Positions 1 to 10,537 are shown, counted from the first letter of the stretch. The stretch: DNA of 64,000 nucleotides from Planctomycetota bacterium (GCA_021604805.1 BQJR01000005.1:124001-188000); one strand, 5' to 3'. A program made the numbers and translations. Notes: a model not told the origin generated them from the letters alone.

Positions 1-199
1 CCAGTTCGAGATGCCCGGAGACGAAGTCCGCGTGCAGGTGGGTCTCGATCACGTGGGTGATGCGCAGGCCGCGCTCTTCGGCGGCGGCGAGGTAACCGTC
101 GACATCGCGCTGCGGATCCACGATGACGCACTCGCCGGCGTCGCCGATCAGGTAGGAAGCGTGCGCCAAGCAGCGCAGATAGAACTGGTGGAAGTGCAT
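1..199 (-). CDS. MBL-fold persulfide dioxygenase-like protein (partial, N-terminus)
   Basis: Only the first 66 codons are present; the gene runs off the window start. The start ATG is at 199-197. The visible protein begins MHFHQFYLRCLAHASYLIGD, continues with a VIVDPQRDVDGYL stretch, and contains the metal-site block THLHADFVSGHLEL. These are typical of the metallo-beta-lactamase domain of ETHE1-like persulfide dioxygenases, often fused to rhodanese domains, which oxidise glutathione persulfide to sulfite. The third histidine of the usual HxHxDH is Phe here, as in many bacterial members. Whether a rhodanese domain follows cannot be seen. It is divergent from the downstream MscS gene. Confidence 0.8.
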   Translation of the reverse strand, partial: MHFHQFYLRCLAHASYLIGDAGECVIVDPQRDVDGYLAAAEERGLRITHVIETHLHADFVSGHLEL

Positions 200-277
200 C
201 GTGCTGTCCTCGGGAACGACGCGTGGAGTCGACCGCGCCGCCCCGCCAGCCTACCAGTCGACCGGCAAGCTCGGCGC

Positions 278-352
278 GCACCGAGCACCGAGCGCCGAGC
301 GCCGAGCGCCAAGCGCCAAGCACCGAGCGCCGAATGCCGAATGCCGAATGCC
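278..352. repeat. heptanucleotide tandem repeat (about 10.5 units)
   Basis: Degenerate 7-bp units follow one another without gaps: GCACCGA (x2), GCGCCGA (x2), GCGCCAA (x2), GCACCGA, GCGCCGA, ATGCCGA (x2), ATGCC. They lie in the 244-bp divergent spacer between the persulfide dioxygenase-like gene and the MscS gene. All frames through it can be read as ORF, but the product is a repetitive APSAERR-type peptide, so coding is unlikely. Unit homogeneity in neighbouring pairs suggests slippage or copy-number change. Confidence 0.85.
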
Positions 353-430
353 TCGCGCGGCGCGAGGGGTGATCCGCTCGCCAAGCCTCGACCGGCCGCC
401 GTCTGCGCGACGCCGACCGTGCTCGGCCGT

Positions 431-436
431 TATCAT
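431..436 (+). promoter_or_regulatory. candidate -10 hexamer TATCAT, 7 nt before the mscS start
   Basis: TATCAT ends 7 nt before the ATG at 444, so transcription would begin at or next to the start codon. No Shine-Dalgarno lies between them. No convincing -35 box is visible. It is one of seven similar arrangements in the window. Confidence 0.4.
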
Positions 437-443
437 CCGCCAG

Positions 444-2270
444 ATGCACTCGATCGATTCGCGCCGTCTCCTCCAGTTCTTGCTGCTCGCCGTCCTCGTG
501 TTCGGGAACGCGCCGCCACTGGCCGCGCAGGACGCGACCCCAGCGAACGCCACCGACGCGGCCACGCAGCCTGCGTCCGACGCCCCGCAAGCCGAAGTGC
601 CCATCGCCCGCCGCAGCGCACGGCGCACGATGCTCAGCTTCTTGACCGCGATGAATGAGTTCGCGGGCGGCGACGAAGACGCGCTCACGAACGCCACCGC
701 CTGCCTCGACCTCAGTGAGCTCGACGAGATCGTGCGCGACGAACTCGCCCTCGACATCGCCGTCGATCTCAAGGAGGCCATCGACCGCATCCGCTACGTG
801 AGCCCGCTCGGCTTCGAGCTCTCCGACAACCCCACCGGCGACGCCGTGACCTGGGCCGAGGTCGATGAGGTCGGTCGCGTGGTGCTCGCCCGCAGCGACG
901 ACGGCCAGTGGCGCTTCGACCCCCGCACCGTGGCCAACGCCGCCGCGCTCTTCGACGCCGTCGCCCACAAGCCGCGCATCGCCGGCCGCGAGATCGAGAT
1001 GCTGCGCTTCAGCTCGCGTTGGTGGCGCGCGCAGCAACCCGAGATGCTGCGTCAACGCGGCTTCCTGCTCGAGCACTGGCAGTGGTTGGGCCTGCTCGCG
1101 ATCACCTTCCTCGGCATCTTGGCCGACCGTCTCTCCGTGCTGCTGCTGCGTCTCGCCGCCGGCCGCGCCGCCAAACGCGAACACGTGGCTCTGCGCGGCG
1201 ACACACTGCGCACCGCGTTGCGCCCCTTCGGCTGGCTGATCATGGCGCTCGTCTGGCAGAGGCTGCTGCTGCAGCTCGGCCTGCCGCCCGACGCCTATTT
1301 GTTCCTGAAGGTCGCGGCCGAGTTCGTCGTGGCGCTGGCCGCCGTGTGGGGCGTGTACCGTTTGGTGGACGTGCTCGGCGAGGCGCTCAAGCAGTGGGCC
1401 AACGGCACCGACAGCACGCTCGACGACCTGCTCGTGCCGCTCGCCATCCGCACGCTGAAAGTCTTCGTGTTCGCGATGGGCATCGTGTTCCTGGCCGACC
1501 AACTCAAACTCAACGTGGCCGGCTTGCTCACGGGCCTCGGGCTCGGCGGCTTGGCCTTCGCGCTCGCCGCGCAAGACCTCGTGAAGAACCTGTTCGGCTC
1601 GGTGATGGTCATCGCCGATCGCACGTTCCAGGTCGGCGACTGGGTCGTGGTCGACGACGTGGAAGGCAGCATCGAGGACGTCGGCTTCCGCAGCACGAAG
1701 ATCCGCACCTTCTACAACTCGCTCATCACGGTGCCGAACAGCACCTTCATCACGGCCTCGGTCGACAACCTGGGACAGCGTCGCTACCGGCGCTGGAAGA
1801 CCACGTTGTCGCTCACCTACTCCACGCCGCCCGAGCGCATCGAAGCCTTCTGCGAAGGGGTGCGCGAGCTCGTGCGTCGTCATCCCTACACGCGCAAGGA
1901 CTACTACCAGGTCTACCTGAACGCCTACGCGGCCGCCTCGCTCGACGTGCTCGTGTACGTGTTCTTCGAGACGCCCGAGTGGAGCACCGAGTTGCGCGAA
2001 CGCGAGCGCTTGATGCTCGACATCCTGCGGCTCGCCAAGCGGCTCGGCGTGGACTTCGCCTTCCCCACGCAGACCTTGCACCTCGTGCAGAGCGACGGCA
2101 GCGAGCCCGAACCCGAGAGCGAGTTCGCGCAGAGCACCGCCGTGAACCAGGCCAAGTTGCGCGCGCGTGCCGCCGCGCGCGAGATCACCAGCGCCTTCGG
2201 CCTCGACGGTGAGCGCCCGCCGCCGGTGCGCATCACCGTGCCCAGCGAAGAGAACCGCGGCGAGGGTTAG
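444..2270 (+). CDS. MscS-family mechanosensitive channel
   Basis: A 608-residue inner-membrane protein with an N-terminal signal peptide (LLQFLLLAVLVFGNAPPLAAQ) and a periplasmic domain of about 170 residues. Several membrane helices follow, then the MscS core. The pore helix is the Gly/Ala-rich LLTGLGLGGLAFALAAQD, and the beta domain starts DRTFQVGDWVVVDDVEGSIEDVGFR-like (split here to the key words FQVGDW and GxVEDIGxR-type). These are hallmark family signatures. It should gate on membrane tension to release solutes. The reading frame is open back to 201, but that extension runs through the heptad repeats; the ATG at 444 is chosen because a signal peptide follows it directly. The stop overlaps that of the convergent rmlC gene by 2 nt. 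Confidence 0.9.
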   Translation: MHSIDSRRLLQFLLLAVLVFGNAPPLAAQDATPANATDAATQPASDAPQAEVPIARRSARRTMLSFLTAMNEFAGGDEDALTNATACLDLSELDEIVRDELALDIAVDLKEAIDRIRYVSPLGFELSDNPTGDAVTWAEVDEVGRVVLARSDDGQWRFDPRTVANAAALFDAVAHKPRIAGREIEMLRFSSRWWRAQQPEMLRQRGFLLEHWQWLGLLAITFLGILADRLSVLLLRLAAGRAAKREHVALRGDTLRTALRPFGWLIMALVWQRLLLQLGLPPDAYLFLKVAAEFVVALAAVWGVYRLVDVLGEALKQWANGTDSTLDDLLVPLAIRTLKVFVFAMGIVFLADQLKLNVAGLLTGLGLGGLAFALAAQDLVKNLFGSVMVIADRTFQVGDWVVVDDVEGSIEDVGFRSTKIRTFYNSLITVPNSTFITASVDNLGQRRYRRWKTTLSLTYSTPPERIEAFCEGVRELVRRHPYTRKDYYQVYLNAYAAASLDVLVYVFFETPEWSTELRERERLMLDILRLAKRLGVDFAFPTQTLHLVQSDGSEPEPESEFAQSTAVNQAKLRARAAAREITSAFGLDGERPPPVRITVPSEENRGEG

Positions 2271-2839
2271 GTCGGCGAGGGCCAGTCGGCGAGGTCGGGC
2301 AGGTGCGCGGGGTCCACGTCGGCGAGCAGCGGCGCGGCGGCGTCTTTGCCTGAGAGCACCGGCTCGGGCACGGGCCACTTGATGCCGATAGCCGGGTCGT
2401 CCCAGCGCACGCCGAGTTCGAAACCCGGGTCGTAGACATCCGTGCACTTGTACTCGACCTCGGCCGTCTCGCTCGTGACCACGAAGGCGTGCAGGAAACC
2501 CGGCGGCACGTAGATCTGGCGGAAGTTGTCGGACGTGATGTCCACGCCGACCCACTTGCCGCGCGTGGGCGAGCCCGTGCGGATGTCCACGGCCACGTCC
2601 CAGATCGCGCCGGCCACGCAGCGCACGAGCTTGCCTTGCGGCTTGCGCCACTGCGCGTGCAGCCCGCGCAGGGTGCCATGCACCGACTTGCTGTGATTGT
2701 CCTGCACGAAGCGCACCGAGAGCCCGGCCGCGGCGAACTTCTCGGCGTGATAGGTCTCGAGGAAGAAGCCGCGGTCGTCTTGGTGGACGGCCGGCTCGAG
2801 CACGAGCACGCCGGGCAGGTCAGTGGTCTGAACGTTCAC
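2267..2839 (-). CDS. rmlC: dTDP-4-dehydrorhamnose 3,5-epimerase
   Basis: A 190-residue protein, close to the usual length of the RmlC/RfbC cupin epimerase, which makes dTDP-4-keto-L-rhamnose in the dTDP-rhamnose pathway. Visible signatures are DDRGFFLETY, FVQDNHSKS, GTLRGLHAQ (catalytic His in RGLH), VRCVAGAIWDVAVD, and YVPPGFLHAFVV. It usually travels with rmlA, rmlB and rmlD, none of which is in this window. It is divergent from the thioesterase gene (125-bp spacer) and convergent with mscS; its TAA overlaps the mscS TAG. Confidence 0.93.
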   Translation of the reverse strand: MNVQTTDLPGVLVLEPAVHQDDRGFFLETYHAEKFAAAGLSVRFVQDNHSKSVHGTLRGLHAQWRKPQGKLVRCVAGAIWDVAVDIRTGSPTRGKWVGVDITSDNFRQIYVPPGFLHAFVVTSETAEVEYKCTDVYDPGFELGVRWDDPAIGIKWPVPEPVLSGKDAAAPLLADVDPAHLPDLADWPSPT

Positions 2840-2950
2840 GCTGGGAGGCCCGCGGGGAGGAAAGGGCCCTAGGTTTTACGCGCTGTCGACGTCGCCGTCG
2901 ACCGCGCGGCGCGCGCCGCGCCCGGTCGCGCTCAGCACGCGACGGTCTGC

Positions 2951-2956
2951 TAGGAT
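2951..2956 (+). promoter_or_regulatory. candidate -10 hexamer TAGGAT, 8 nt before the thioesterase start
   Basis: TAGGAT lies 8 nt upstream of the ATG at 2965. No ribosome binding site fits in the gap, so the message is predicted to be leaderless. Confidence 0.45.
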
Positions 2957-2964
2957 CCCGCGCC

Positions 2965-3360
2965 ATGAGCCACGTCGTCGAGTCCACGTTCACGGTCCGC
3001 TCCTACGAGGGCGACAGCTACGGGCACCTCAACAACGGTGTGTATCTCGGCTGGTTCGAACAGGGCCGACTCGACTGGCTGCTCAGCAAGAGCTTCAGCT
3101 ACGACGGCTTCGCGCAGCGCGAAGAGTGGTTCGTGGTCGGGCGCACCGAGGTCGACTTCCGCCAGCCGCTGCTCGTGGGTGAAAGCGTGGTGCTGCACAG
3201 CGAGATCGAGACGCTCGGCCGCAGCAGCGTGACCTTCCGGCAGCGCATGCTCCGCAACGGCGACACGCTCGTGTGCGAGGCCAAGACCATCATGGTCTTC
3301 GCGGCGCACGGCGCGTCGATCGCGATCCCCGACGACTTCCGCGCCGCCGCCGAGGGCTGA
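2965..3360 (+). CDS. 4-hydroxybenzoyl-CoA-type hotdog thioesterase
   Basis: A 131-residue single hotdog-fold protein. The N-terminal block DSYGHLNNGVYLGWFEQGR matches the acyl-CoA thioesterase (YbgC/4HBT) signature, with the catalytic Asp in DxxGHxNN and a long helix after it. The strand VDFRQPLLVGESVVL and a C-terminal EAKTIMVF block complete the fold. The substrate is not identifiable; YbgC-like enzymes act on short acyl-CoAs or acyl-ACP. It is a monocistronic gene flanked by divergent rmlC and a convergent coiled-coil gene. Confidence 0.85.
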   Translation: MSHVVESTFTVRSYEGDSYGHLNNGVYLGWFEQGRLDWLLSKSFSYDGFAQREEWFVVGRTEVDFRQPLLVGESVVLHSEIETLGRSSVTFRQRMLRNGDTLVCEAKTIMVFAAHGASIAIPDDFRAAAEG

Positions 3361-3439
3361 GGCAGCGCCAGCGCCGCTCGCCACGCCTGCGGGCTCGCGC
3401 GCCGATCCGCCGCGCCGCGCGCGCCCCCCACGCAAACGA

Positions 3440-3473
3440 CCGTCGCGCCCCCGATCTCTCGGAGACGCGACGG
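3440..3473. terminator. hairpin between convergent genes
   Basis: CCGTCGCG at 3440-3447 pairs with CGCGACGG at 3466-3473, with an inner CCGA/TCGG pair. It lies between the convergent thioesterase and coiled-coil genes, so it could end both transcripts. There is no clear U-tract. Confidence 0.5.
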
Positions 3474-3526
3474 CCAATCCATCCCGTGAGCGCCCCACCT
3501 CCGGAGCGCGCCACAAGTTCAGTCGC

Positions 3527-4444
3527 TCAGCGCAGCTTGGGGCTCGCGTCGCTGTAGTGCAGCGTGGTCGAGGTGGCGCCGTCGAGCTCCAGTTCGCGCA
3601 ACGTGCCTTCGCTGTCGAGCTGCAACTTGGCCACGTCCTCGTAGCTGATCTCGGCGGTGTTGCCGGTGAGGTGGTCCAGCTCGGCCTGCTGACGCACGCG
3701 CACTTCATCCAAGCGCGACACCATCTGGTCGAGGCTGGCGACCTCGTAGCGGCTGCACTCGTCGATCGTGCGCTGACGCTTCTCGAGCATCTCGATCAGC
3801 TTGTCGTTGCGAGCGATGGCGTCGACCTGACGATCCAGCTGCCAGAGCTGACTCTGGAACTGAGCGCGCTCGCTCTCGAGTTGCGTGAGTAGGGTCTCGA
3901 GCTGCTCGGCCTGCTGCGCCAGGTAGATCACGTCGTGCGAGGCGTCGGCGGCACGGTTGGCGTAGGCCACGCGCGTGTGCTGCACCTGGTTGAGACGCGT
4001 CTGGGCCTGACCGACGCTGAGCGTGCGGTTGTCGAACTGCACACTGACCACGTTGCGGATGCCCGCGCTGGCCGTGGCCACACCTTGGCTCATCGAGGCC
4101 TCGGCCACGAGCGGCGCCAAGGTGCTGATGTCTTGCTCGGCGAGACTCACGACGCGTTCCGCCACGGCGCGTTCACGTTCGAGTTGACGCACCTGAAGGT
4201 TCAGCTCCGCGAGGTCGCCGCGCACCTGAGCGATGCGTTCGGGGTACTCGCGTTCGAGGTCGCGCAACTGGGTGCGCAGCGCGACGGGGTCGTCGATGTT
4301 GCCATCGATCTTCGAGAGGATCGCCGTGTGTGCCTGACCGACGAGAGCGGAGGCACGCGAGGGCCCAGCGATCACCAGGGCGAGGCCACCACAGGCCGCC
4401 GTGATGATGCCCACGCGAAACAGGGTCTTGATGAGACCGGCCAT
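3527..4444 (-). CDS. membrane-anchored coiled-coil protein, function unknown
   Basis: I do not recognise a named family. The 305-residue protein starts with a short basic stretch and one hydrophobic segment (VGIITAACGGLALVIAG). Then follow long charged heptad-like helices (LRDLEREYPERIAQVRGDLAELNLQVRQLERER and a second block around residues 180-245), predicting a long coiled coil outside the membrane. The start ATG at 4444-4442 is preferred over upstream in-frame codons because the hydrophobic anchor follows at once. It is transcribed divergently from the ECF sigma gene, so it may be part of that regulon. That link is inference only. Confidence 0.65.
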   Translation of the reverse strand: MAGLIKTLFRVGIITAACGGLALVIAGPSRASALVGQAHTAILSKIDGNIDDPVALRTQLRDLEREYPERIAQVRGDLAELNLQVRQLERERAVAERVVSLAEQDISTLAPLVAEASMSQGVATASAGIRNVVSVQFDNRTLSVGQAQTRLNQVQHTRVAYANRAADASHDVIYLAQQAEQLETLLTQLESERAQFQSQLWQLDRQVDAIARNDKLIEMLEKRQRTIDECSRYEVASLDQMVSRLDEVRVRQQAELDHLTGNTAEISYEDVAKLQLDSEGTLRELELDGATSTTLHYSDASPKLR

Positions 4445-4794
4445 AGTGGGGACTCCATGAAGGACAAAAGGGAGGAGTGAGCCGGGATCCGTTCCCGGCG
4501 TCGCGCCATCTTTGGGATCGCCCTGGCCGGACTTTCGCCGGGGGGACGACTCTTTCTCGAAAGTCGCTCGGAGCCGGACGCGAGGTGCCCGAGCAGGGAT
4601 CGATCCGTCGAGAAACAGCGCGCGCAGCCACGAACGCTGCCGCAGGCCGCGCTCACCGGCCGCCGCAACATCAGGCGACCTCGCCTCCCAACAAGCGGTC
4701 GCCTCCGAGTCTGGCCGGATCTCGGGGCGGGCAATCGGGGTGCGTCCTCGGGTCGTCACGTCGCACTTGCCGGCCGCCCACTACAATCCATCCC
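4445..4794. other. 350-bp divergent intergenic region
   Basis: This region separates the coiled-coil gene (minus) from the sigma factor gene (plus). Both flanking frames are open through much of it, but neither extension reads like protein. Apart from the TACAAT hexamer next to the sigma start and short GC-rich inverted repeats, I see no gene or RNA here. Confidence 0.6.
4782..4787 (+). promoter_or_regulatory. candidate -10 hexamer TACAAT, 7 nt before the sigma factor start
   Basis: TACAAT ends 7 nt before the ATG at 4795, placing +1 at about the start codon. It is the best -10 match among the seven leaderless candidates. No SD sequence is present between it and the start. Confidence 0.5.
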
Positions 4795-5541
4795 ATGCTC
4801 AACAACCTCACTACTGGCTTCGTGGGCCGACTGCGCGCCCGCGACCCCGCCGCCTGGTTCGAACTCTGGGAAACCTTCGGACCGATCCTGCGCGCCCAAC
4901 TGCACAAATGGGGCCGCGGACGGATCGGTTTCGAAACGGTTCAGGACATCTCCCAGGAAACCCTGGCCGCGCTCTCGCACTCCATCGACCGGCACGACCC
5001 CAACAAGGGAGCGCGCTTCAGCACCTGGCTGCTGGCCATCGCCAAGCACACGCTGAGCGGCGAGATCGACAAGCGCATGGCGCTCAAGCGCGGCGCCGGC
5101 AAGAAGCCCGTGGCGCTGGACGAGGCCTGGGCCGGACAGCACGACGGGCCGTCGCCGGGCAATCACTACGAGCAAGCCGTGTTCGACGCGAAGGTGGAAG
5201 CCGCCATCCGCATGGTGGAACGCGAGGCCGAGTTCGCCGACTTCGCGGTGTACCGCATGCGCGTCTTCGAGGGTTCGCAGGGCAAGGATGTCGCCACTGC
5301 GCTGGGCGTGTCGGAACCCACGATCAGCCGTCGCCTCACCAAGGTGCGCAACCTGCTGCGCGAGCGCCTCGGCGAGGTCATGGAGAAGTACAGCTTCACC
5401 GAGGAAGAACGTGGCGAAGCGTCACGAAACGGGATCGACCCAAATCCCAGCAAGGCCGCCGACGCGCTCTTCGATGACGCGCTCGCAGACATCTACCACC
5501 GGCAGATGATCCTGCGTCGCGAGGACCAGGCCGCGTCATGA
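4795..5541 (+). CDS. ECF-type RNA polymerase sigma factor
   Basis: A 248-residue protein with a sigma-70 region 2-like segment (around residues 10-85, including IGFETVQDISQETLAALSHS and a RFSTWLLAIAKH block). A region 4 helix-turn-helix follows (around residues 165-195: GKDVATALGVSEPTISRRLTKVRNLL). A C-terminal extension of about 45 residues follows region 4. The layout resembles planctomycete-type sigma factors that act with kinases, but I cannot assign a numbered ECF group. No anti-sigma gene is adjacent; the next gene, 59 bp downstream, encodes a membrane Ser/Thr kinase, which suggests phosphorylation control. The ATG at 4795 is chosen because the longer frame (from 4477) contains non-protein-like sequence. 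Confidence 0.8.
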   Translation: MLNNLTTGFVGRLRARDPAAWFELWETFGPILRAQLHKWGRGRIGFETVQDISQETLAALSHSIDRHDPNKGARFSTWLLAIAKHTLSGEIDKRMALKRGAGKKPVALDEAWAGQHDGPSPGNHYEQAVFDAKVEAAIRMVEREAEFADFAVYRMRVFEGSQGKDVATALGVSEPTISRRLTKVRNLLRERLGEVMEKYSFTEEERGEASRNGIDPNPSKAADALFDDALADIYHRQMILRREDQAAS

Positions 5542-5600
5542 GTCCCCCGGGCAGCATCTCGGGATCCGGGGGCCGAGCCAGCAGCCTCTAGGACATCACG

Positions 5601-7901
5601 ATGGGCGGCCCACTCCAGATCCCTCTCCAGATCCTGCTCGCCATGGCGGTGGCGGTCTTCGGCATCTACCTGCTGATCAAGCTGTTGGTGTTCCTGGGCT
5701 GGGCGCTCGGGCAGTTCTTCGGCGCGATCGGCAACATCTTCGGACGCGTGGGCGCGTTCATCGGCGGCGAAGTCAGCGACGTGCTGCGCGTGATCGGCGG
5801 CGTGATCACCGGCTCGCTCTTCGTGCCGCTCACCGTGGCGAACATCGCGCTGGGGCGCTGGTCGCGCGCGAACCACTACGGGCGCGCGCTCGAGGAAGAG
5901 GCCGTGGGCGTGGCGCAGGCCGTGTACCGCATCGGGCTCGGTCACCCCACGAAACTGCTCGGGCTCACGCATCTCACCGACGGCGTGGAGCGCCGCTTGC
6001 CCGAAGTGATCCGTCGCGCACCGGGGCCGGATCTGCCGCGCGGTCGACACGACGCCTTCGAGGGCTACACCGTCACCGGATCGCTACCCTCGGGCGGGTC
6101 CGGCGCGCGCCTGTTCCTGGCTGAGCCGCTGTCCGACAAGCGCACGGCGCTCTCGGCGCAAGGCGTCTCGCTGCCGCCGAAGGTCGTGATCAAGTCCTTC
6201 TCGCTCGGCGACGGCTCCACCATGCCGCAGATCGTGCGCGAGAGTCGCGCGCTGCATTCGGCGCGCAAGCTCGGCCTCGTGCTCGAGCACGAGCTGAGCG
6301 CCACGCGCTTCCACTACGTGATGCCCTTCGTTCCCGGCGAAGACCTTTCTGTCGTCACGCAACACCTGCACGCCGAAGCGCCCGCCAAGGGCCTGGCCGA
6401 CGCGCAGCTGCGCAAGGTGCTCGGCTACATGTCCGACCTGGTCGTGATCATGCAGCGCTTCCACGCCGAGGGTCTGTGGCACAAGGACATCAAGCCCAGC
6501 AACATCATCGTGAGCGACGGCCGCGTGAAGCTGGTGGACCTCGGCCTCATCACGCCGCTGCAATCGGCGATGACGCTCACCACGCACGGCACCGAATACT
6601 TCCGCGACCCCGAACTCGTGCGCCTCGCGCTGCGCGGCGTGAAGGTCAACGAGGTCGACGGCGTGAAGTTCGACATCTACGGCGCCGGCGCCGTCTTCTA
6701 CTCGATGATCGAGAACTCCTTTCCCGCGCACGGCAGCTTGTCGGCGCTGAACAAGCGCTGCCCCGAGAGCGTGCGCTGGATCATCCGCCGCGCCATGGCC
6801 GACATGGGCAAGCGCTACGGCACCACCGAGGAGATGTTGCGCGACCTGCAAGCCGTGATGGCCGCACCCAAGCTCGAGGCCTTCCCACCGGCCTCGCTGC
6901 CGTCGATGGGCGGCGAGCCTGCCGACGACAAGAGTCCACGCAAGTTCTTCGGGCTCTTCGCCGGGCCGGGCAGAGCAGGAGTGAACCTCGACGAGCTCGA
7001 CAACGAGCTGGGTGACGACGCCACGCAACACACTTCACGCGGCGCCGAGAACGAAGTGACCGCAGGCGCTCACGCGGCCGTGACGAGCGAGCACGCAGCA
7101 AGCACGGCTGCCGCCAAAGCAGCCTGGGCCAAGACGGCACGCCGCCGCCGTCGTCCGCGCCATCACAGCGATGGCAACGCCGCGAGCAAGCGTTCGGGCG
7201 GCGTGCGCGGCGGTGTGCTCGTGGCAACGGGTTGCTTCCTGTTCGCGATCGCAGGCTGCACAGCCTTCGCGCTGCTGATGCCGAACTTCGGCGAACCGTT
7301 GTCGATCGACCTCCACTCCCCGAGCAGCGTGGATCACCACGCACCGCCGCCGCGCCCCGCCGACGCCTTCAGTCTCAGCGCGCGCTCGCTCGCGCAGCAG
7401 GCCGAGCAGATTGCGGAGCGGTTCAGCCCGAGCGCCGAGGCGCAGGGCCGCGCTGACCTGGCGCGCAAGCAGCTCCTCACCGCCGCCAAGTCGCTGGCCA
7501 AGCACCGCACGAGCGCCGTGCCGCAACGCGTGCTCGTGCTCGACGACGCCCCAGTGGGCCTCGCCGGGCTCGCCGAACGCGCCCTCGCGCCCACACTCGA
7601 AGGCCTCGCCCTCGCGAATTTCACGCTGGTCGCGCTGGGCCAAGACCACGACCTCGACGACGACGAGCACGCGCGACTCGAGTCGGAACTGCGCGCGCTC
7701 ATCGGCGTCTCCGACCCGGGAGATCCCAGCGTGGCCAAGCGCATTCGCGCCTACCTCGAGGTCGAACCCGCGCTGTCCGGTGTGCTCTGGCTCGGCCGCG
7801 GCGACGACGAGAGCACGCTCGACATCGAGTTCCAAGCCGTGCCGGAATCGAACCAAGACGACGGCGTCGCGCTGCTCACGCTGGCCGCGCGCGCCTACTG
7901 A
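5601..7901 (+). CDS. membrane Ser/Thr protein kinase
   Basis: A 766-residue protein with an N-terminal membrane segment (about residues 8-36) and a kinase domain at about residues 150-420. A glycine-rich loop (GSLPSGGSGARLFLAE) precedes the VVIK lysine near residue 198. The catalytic loop is LWHKDIKPSNIIV (Asp296), and VDLGLI replaces the usual DFG. A later transmembrane helix lies near residues 535-560 (VLVATGCFLFAIAGCTAFALLM), and a C-terminal domain of about 200 residues of unknown type follows. HKD instead of HRD and DLG instead of DFG are tolerated in bacterial kinases. The neighbouring sigma factor is the most likely functional partner, by position only. Confidence 0.8.
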   Translation: MGGPLQIPLQILLAMAVAVFGIYLLIKLLVFLGWALGQFFGAIGNIFGRVGAFIGGEVSDVLRVIGGVITGSLFVPLTVANIALGRWSRANHYGRALEEEAVGVAQAVYRIGLGHPTKLLGLTHLTDGVERRLPEVIRRAPGPDLPRGRHDAFEGYTVTGSLPSGGSGARLFLAEPLSDKRTALSAQGVSLPPKVVIKSFSLGDGSTMPQIVRESRALHSARKLGLVLEHELSATRFHYVMPFVPGEDLSVVTQHLHAEAPAKGLADAQLRKVLGYMSDLVVIMQRFHAEGLWHKDIKPSNIIVSDGRVKLVDLGLITPLQSAMTLTTHGTEYFRDPELVRLALRGVKVNEVDGVKFDIYGAGAVFYSMIENSFPAHGSLSALNKRCPESVRWIIRRAMADMGKRYGTTEEMLRDLQAVMAAPKLEAFPPASLPSMGGEPADDKSPRKFFGLFAGPGRAGVNLDELDNELGDDATQHTSRGAENEVTAGAHAAVTSEHAASTAAAKAAWAKTARRRRRPRHHSDGNAASKRSGGVRGGVLVATGCFLFAIAGCTAFALLMPNFGEPLSIDLHSPSSVDHHAPPPRPADAFSLSARSLAQQAEQIAERFSPSAEAQGRADLARKQLLTAAKSLAKHRTSAVPQRVLVLDDAPVGLAGLAERALAPTLEGLALANFTLVALGQDHDLDDDEHARLESELRALIGVSDPGDPSVAKRIRAYLEVEPALSGVLWLGRGDDESTLDIEFQAVPESNQDDGVALLTLAARAY

Positions 7902-7931
7902 CGCGCTGCGAGTGCGCGCCCCGAGCGCCCC

Positions 7932-9442
<1,511 letters not shown>

Positions 9443-9446
<4 letters not shown>

Positions 9447-10537
9447 GCGCTGGCTTCCTTGTTGTTCGTCGGCGCGGTCGTGGCGCTCGCGTTGAGGAAG
9501 CCGTCGGCGATGCTCGCGTAGGCTTCCACGGCGGCTTCCACTTGGTCGACCGCGACCCACTCGTCGGGCGCGTGACTGGCTTTGCTCGTGCCGGGCCCCA
9601 TCACCACGCCGGGCAGGTGCCGGAGATGGAACAGGTCGCTCACGCCGCCGAAACCGCGCAGCTTGCCCGTGATGCTCGCGGCCAGCGCGCGCTGCACGAT
9701 CTCGTGGTCGTCGGGCGTGTGCACCGGCGTGAAGCGGCTGCTCGACACGAGGACGTCGCTCTGCACGGCGGCGCGCAGCTTGGCTTCCATGACCTCGTTG
9801 TCGCAGCCGGGCGTGGGGCGGCCGTCGAGCTCCACGCTGACCTCGCCAGGGATCACGTTGCTGCGCGTGCCGCCGGCGATCACCGTGGCCTGCAGCGTGG
9901 GCGGGCCGAGCAGCGGGTCTTCGCCGCCGAGCGGCAACGCGTGCACGGCCACGACATCTTGCGCGGCGATCTGCAGTGCGTTCTCGCCTTCCCACGGACG
10001 ACTCGCGTGACAGGCGCGTCCGTGCGCCACGAGTTTCGCGCGGAACAAACCACGCTGACCGGGGCACACGTCGAGGCCGGTGGGTTCACCGACCACGGCG
10101 GCGTGCGCTTCGGGCAACTCGTGCGCGATGGCTTCGATGCCCTCGCCGCCGGTCTCTTCATCGCAGACGAGTGCGAGCACGAGGCGGCCGTCGAAACCAC
10201 GCGATACCACGCGTTCCGCCGCGACCATCATCGCCGCGATCGACGACTTGGCGTCGTTGCTGCCGCGCCCGAGCACCTTGCCGTCGCGCAGCTCGCCGGA
10301 CCACGGGTTCTCGGTCCAGCCGGGGCCCACGGGCACGACGTCGTAGTGCGAGCAGAGCACGAGGCCACGTCCGGGCCGACGCCCTTCGAGTACAGCGAGC
10401 ACGTTGCGCCCGTGACGCTGCGCATCGAGGCCGCGCGCGTTGAGCCAGTCGGCCACCGCATCGCGACAGACTTCTTCGTTGCCCGACACCGAAGGGATCG
10501 CCACGAGCTCGCGCAGCAGATCGATTACGGCACTCAT
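9443..10537 (-). CDS. argE: M20 family deacylase (ArgE-like, acyl-ornithine/acyl-citrulline)
   Basis: A 364-residue zinc-dependent M20 peptidase-family deacylase. All family residues are present: SHYD (metal His), GRGSNDAKS (bridging Asp), DEETGGEG (catalytic and metal Glu), VVGEPTG, and a C-terminal SHAPDEW His. M20 enzymes hydrolyse N-acyl amino acids. In this operon, with an acyl-ornithine transcarbamylase in place of ornithine transcarbamylase, the expected substrate is N-acylcitrulline rather than N-acetylornithine, as in Xanthomonas and Bacteroides. DapE-like activity cannot be excluded by sequence alone. Its ATG overlaps the argB stop. Confidence 0.88.

Noticed and set aside
278..352. 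Possible CRISPR-like array
   Set aside because: Units are 7 bp with no spacers, so this is a simple tandem repeat.
2165..2382. Short plus-strand frame across the mscS/rmlC junction
   Set aside because: It overlaps both gene ends in another frame and reads as Arg/Ala-rich shadow sequence.
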